A stretch of DNA of 64,000 bases, taken from assembly GCF_022179525.1 (NCBI RefSeq), contig NZ_BPQX01000042.1, forward strand, positions 25,145-89,144, read 5' to 3'. Shown one piece after another: positions 62,489 to 64,000 of the stretch (positions within the stretch are counted from its first letter, which is position 1; the number at the start of each line of letters is the position of its first letter). This DNA comes from Methylobacterium persicinum. GTDB lineage: Bacteria; Pseudomonadota; Alphaproteobacteria; Rhizobiales; Beijerinckiaceae. The position numbers and the translations under genes are program-made. Under the pieces are notes generated by a model, which saw nothing but the letters and a program-made list of their open reading frames with translations, was not told where the DNA came from and searched no databases.

Positions 62489-63702
62489 CGGGCAGCCCGC
62501 CTCGGCTCCGGCCGCGCAAAGCGGGCCAGGGTGAAGGTGCGCGCCACGTCCGGGAGGTCCCCGGTGGTGATCAGGTCCGCAACCGCATCGGCGGTGGAGG
62601 GGGCAAGGAGATAGCCGTTGCGGTGGTGACCGGTGGCCGCGACCAGCCCCGAAGCCAGGGTATCGATGATCGGTGCGTCATCGTCGGAGGTCGGCCGGTA
62701 GCCGCTCCAGACAGCCTCGACCTCCATCTCCTCGATGCCGGGCAGCACCCGCCGTGCACCTTCAAGCAAAGCGTAGAGACCGCCGGCCGTGTTACCGGCC
62801 GTGAAGCCGCAATCCTCCACCGTGGCCCCGACGATGAGCTGGCCATCGCTCTTCGGGGCCATGTGGACCTGCTCGGTCCAGACCATCCGTGACAATGTCC
62901 CCGTCCGTGCCGTGGTCCGGACGGCCAGGGCCTGTCCCTTCAGCGGGCGCACCGGAAGCGCGAGGGCGTCGGGCAGCAACCCCCCCTCGCCGCTCCAGGC
63001 TCCGGCGGCGAGGATGACGGTCCCGGCCCGGAGGCTGCCGCGATCGGTCGTCAGCCCCGTCACCCGCCCGCCCGACCAGTCGAGGCCGGTGACGGGCGTG
63101 CCTTCCACGATCGTCACGCCGGTCTCCCGGCAGGCGCGGACCAGCGCGGCCATAACGAGGCGCGGATCGACCTGATGGTCGAGGGGGCAATGCACCCCCG
63201 CCGTCACCGAAGGGCGAAGCCCTGGTTCGAGGCGGCGCACGTCCGACCCGTTCAACCATTCGGCATCCAGGCCGGAGCGGCGCTGCAGGTCGTAGCGGAA
63301 ACGCAGGCGCTCGACCTCGTCCCGGCCGACGGCAAGCACGAGAGTACCGTCCGGGCGGTAGTCGATGGACAGGCCGGAGGCGGCTTCGAGGTCATCGCGG
63401 AACCTCGGCCAGCGGGCCAGGGAGTCGAGGGCGAGGGGCAGGAGCGGATCCGACCCCGGCTCGTGCTCGGCCGCCGGGGCCAGCATGCCGGTGGCGGCGA
63501 GGCTCGCGCCGCTGCCCACCGTGTCCCGTTCAACCACCGTCACCGTGAGGCCCCGGGACGCAAGACGCCACGCGCAGGACAGGCCGATGAGGCCGCCACC
63601 GACGACGGCGACGTCGCTCCGCTCCGGCAGAGCCTGACCGGGGGCGTCGAGGGCCGGAGCCCGACGCTGTCCGATGGGTGAAACGGGCCTTTGAAGTCCC
63701 AC
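62485..63702 (-). CDS. thiO: Glycine oxidase ThiO
   Basis: 405 residues of the DAO-type FAD enzymes. It turns glycine into dehydroglycine for ThiG. DVAVVGGGLIGLSCAWRLASRG near residue 30 is the FAD motif; ATGMLAPAAEHEPG, HQVDPRLVMAALVRAC, GTVILAAGAWSGEGG and ATGHHRNGYLLAP follow the family. It starts with GTG at 63702, about 88 bp downstream of the TPP riboswitch. The use of ThiO shows the aerobic thiazole route. Order thiO-thiS-thiG-thiE matches rhizobial thi operons except that thiC is not at the front. Confidence 0.93.
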   Translation of the reverse strand: MGLQRPVSPIGQRRAPALDAPGQALPERSDVAVVGGGLIGLSCAWRLASRGLTVTVVERDTVGSGASLAATGMLAPAAEHEPGSDPLLPLALDSLARWPRFRDDLEAASGLSIDYRPDGTLVLAVGRDEVERLRFRYDLQRRSGLDAEWLNGSDVRRLEPGLRPSVTAGVHCPLDHQVDPRLVMAALVRACRETGVTIVEGTPVTGLDWSGGRVTGLTTDRGSLRAGTVILAAGAWSGEGGLLPDALALPVRPLKGQALAVRTTARTGTLSRMVWTEQVHMAPKSDGQLIVGATVEDCGFTAGNTAGGLYALLEGARRVLPGIEEMEVEAVWSGYRPTSDDDAPIIDTLASGLVAATGHHRNGYLLAPSTADAVADLITTGDLPDVARTFTLARFARPEPRRAAR

Positions 63703-63789
63703 GACGACGCTCCGCTGACGGGGCGTAGGGGGAACGGGCCGAATGCTTCCTGGAGGGGCGTCTGCCTGCTGGGGCGACGGAAGCGGTCC

Positions 63790-63896
63790 AATCCCTACGC
63801 CGGTGTGAACCGGATCAGGTTCGAAGGATTTCCGCGCCGCAGGCCCTTGAAGGGCGTGCCAGCGGTTTCTCAGCCCCTTGCCGGGGATCTCCCTGG
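63790..63896 (-). promoter_or_regulatory. TPP riboswitch (thi box) upstream of thiO
   Basis: On the minus strand the conserved parts are seen in order: CCAGGGAGATCCCCGG, the ligand-binding GGGGCTGAGAAACCG, a variable stem, then the second conserved half TCGAACCTGATCCGG and CACCGGCGTAGGGA. Binding of thiamine diphosphate should shut off thiO translation or transcription. The remaining leader to the GTG at 63702 is about 88 nt. Confidence 0.93.
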
Positions 63897-63944
63897 AACA
63901 ACCGTGATGTGGCCTTTGATCGGCTAAGCGTCAATCCCCCGGGC

Positions 63945-64000
63945 CCGGCTCCTTGCAGTCATTGCTTCGGCTTCACCTCGCAATGACTGCAAGGAGCCGG
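63945..64000. repeat. Inverted repeat at the right edge, variant of the repeat family
   Basis: Twenty-bp perfect arms at 63945-63964 and 63981-64000, CCGGCTCCTTGCAGTCATTG and its exact complement, around 16 bp. The middle (ATTGCTTCGG...CTCGCAATGAC) resembles the right arm of the double-palindrome family. The outer arms may extend past the window. It lies upstream of the thi riboswitch. Confidence 0.75.

Overview
The window is 64 kb of very GC-rich, densely coded chromosome from an alphaproteobacterium. Gene content points to the Rhizobiales (Hyphomicrobiales) and probably to a Methylobacterium-like organism. The pointers are the mdh-sucC order, an EcfG-type (general stress response) sigma factor, a membrane protein related to MbfA with a possible Irr operator, DUF2093 next to ribF, NrsF with its ECF sigma factor, the Anbu cluster, and repeated palindromes carrying the CATTGCGAGCG/CGCTCGCAATG core. 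The taxonomic call is inference. I saw no prophage, transposase, integrase or CRISPR array, so this looks like ordinary chromosome with a few accessory catabolic blocks.

Layout, left to right. 0-2.2 kb: TCA-cycle genes sucC (cut by the left edge) and mdh. 2.8-9 kb: a TetR regulator, gloB, a methyltransferase, marC, an unknown polytopic membrane protein and a di-haem cytochrome c peroxidase. 9-15 kb: pbpC (PBP1C) and a three-domain lysophospholipid transporter/acyltransferase/acyl-ACP synthetase fusion. 15.3-27 kb: a zinc-ribbon metallo-beta-lactamase-like protein, a cobalt-type nitrile hydratase operon, an EcfG-like sigma factor, a tightly coupled run of TPP enzyme, penicillin-acylase-like Ntn hydrolase, MlrC-type metallopeptidase and M20 amidohydrolase, and a converging amidase. 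This is the most accessory-looking part and appears devoted to cutting C-N bonds. 27-34 kb: a metallophosphoesterase, a ferritin-less VIT membrane protein, the lipid A/Kdo operon (DUF374 acyltransferase, waaA, lpxK), DUF2093 and ribF. 34-39 kb: a CheY/CheZ-like pair, a creatininase-family protein, a glycosyltransferase, a DUF1223 protein, and an ECF sigma factor with its NrsF anti-sigma factor. 39-46.5 kb: a YcgN-like protein, a PBP1A-type peptidoglycan synthase followed by DUF1214 and DUF1254 proteins, a lipoprotein and gshB. 46.6-56.5 kb: a CPA1 antiporter, a gamma-glutamyltransferase-family enzyme, DUF1275, a chemoreceptor, tRNA-Leu(UAA), a FAD monooxygenase with a zinc-finger partner, map and radC. 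56.5-60.7 kb: the ATP-grasp / alpha-E / transglutaminase / Anbu proteasome-like operon. 60.8-64 kb: thiOSGE behind a TPP riboswitch.

The best candidates for new biology are three. The first is the Anbu operon, where the transglutaminase-like member has serine in place of the expected catalytic cysteine. The second is the four-gene TPP/Ntn/MlrC/M20 operon with its amidase and nitrile hydratase neighbours, whose substrate cannot be read from sequence. The third is the VIT-only MbfA relative with an Irr-box-like palindrome at its start. Four copies plus one variant of a double-palindrome intergenic repeat are also present.
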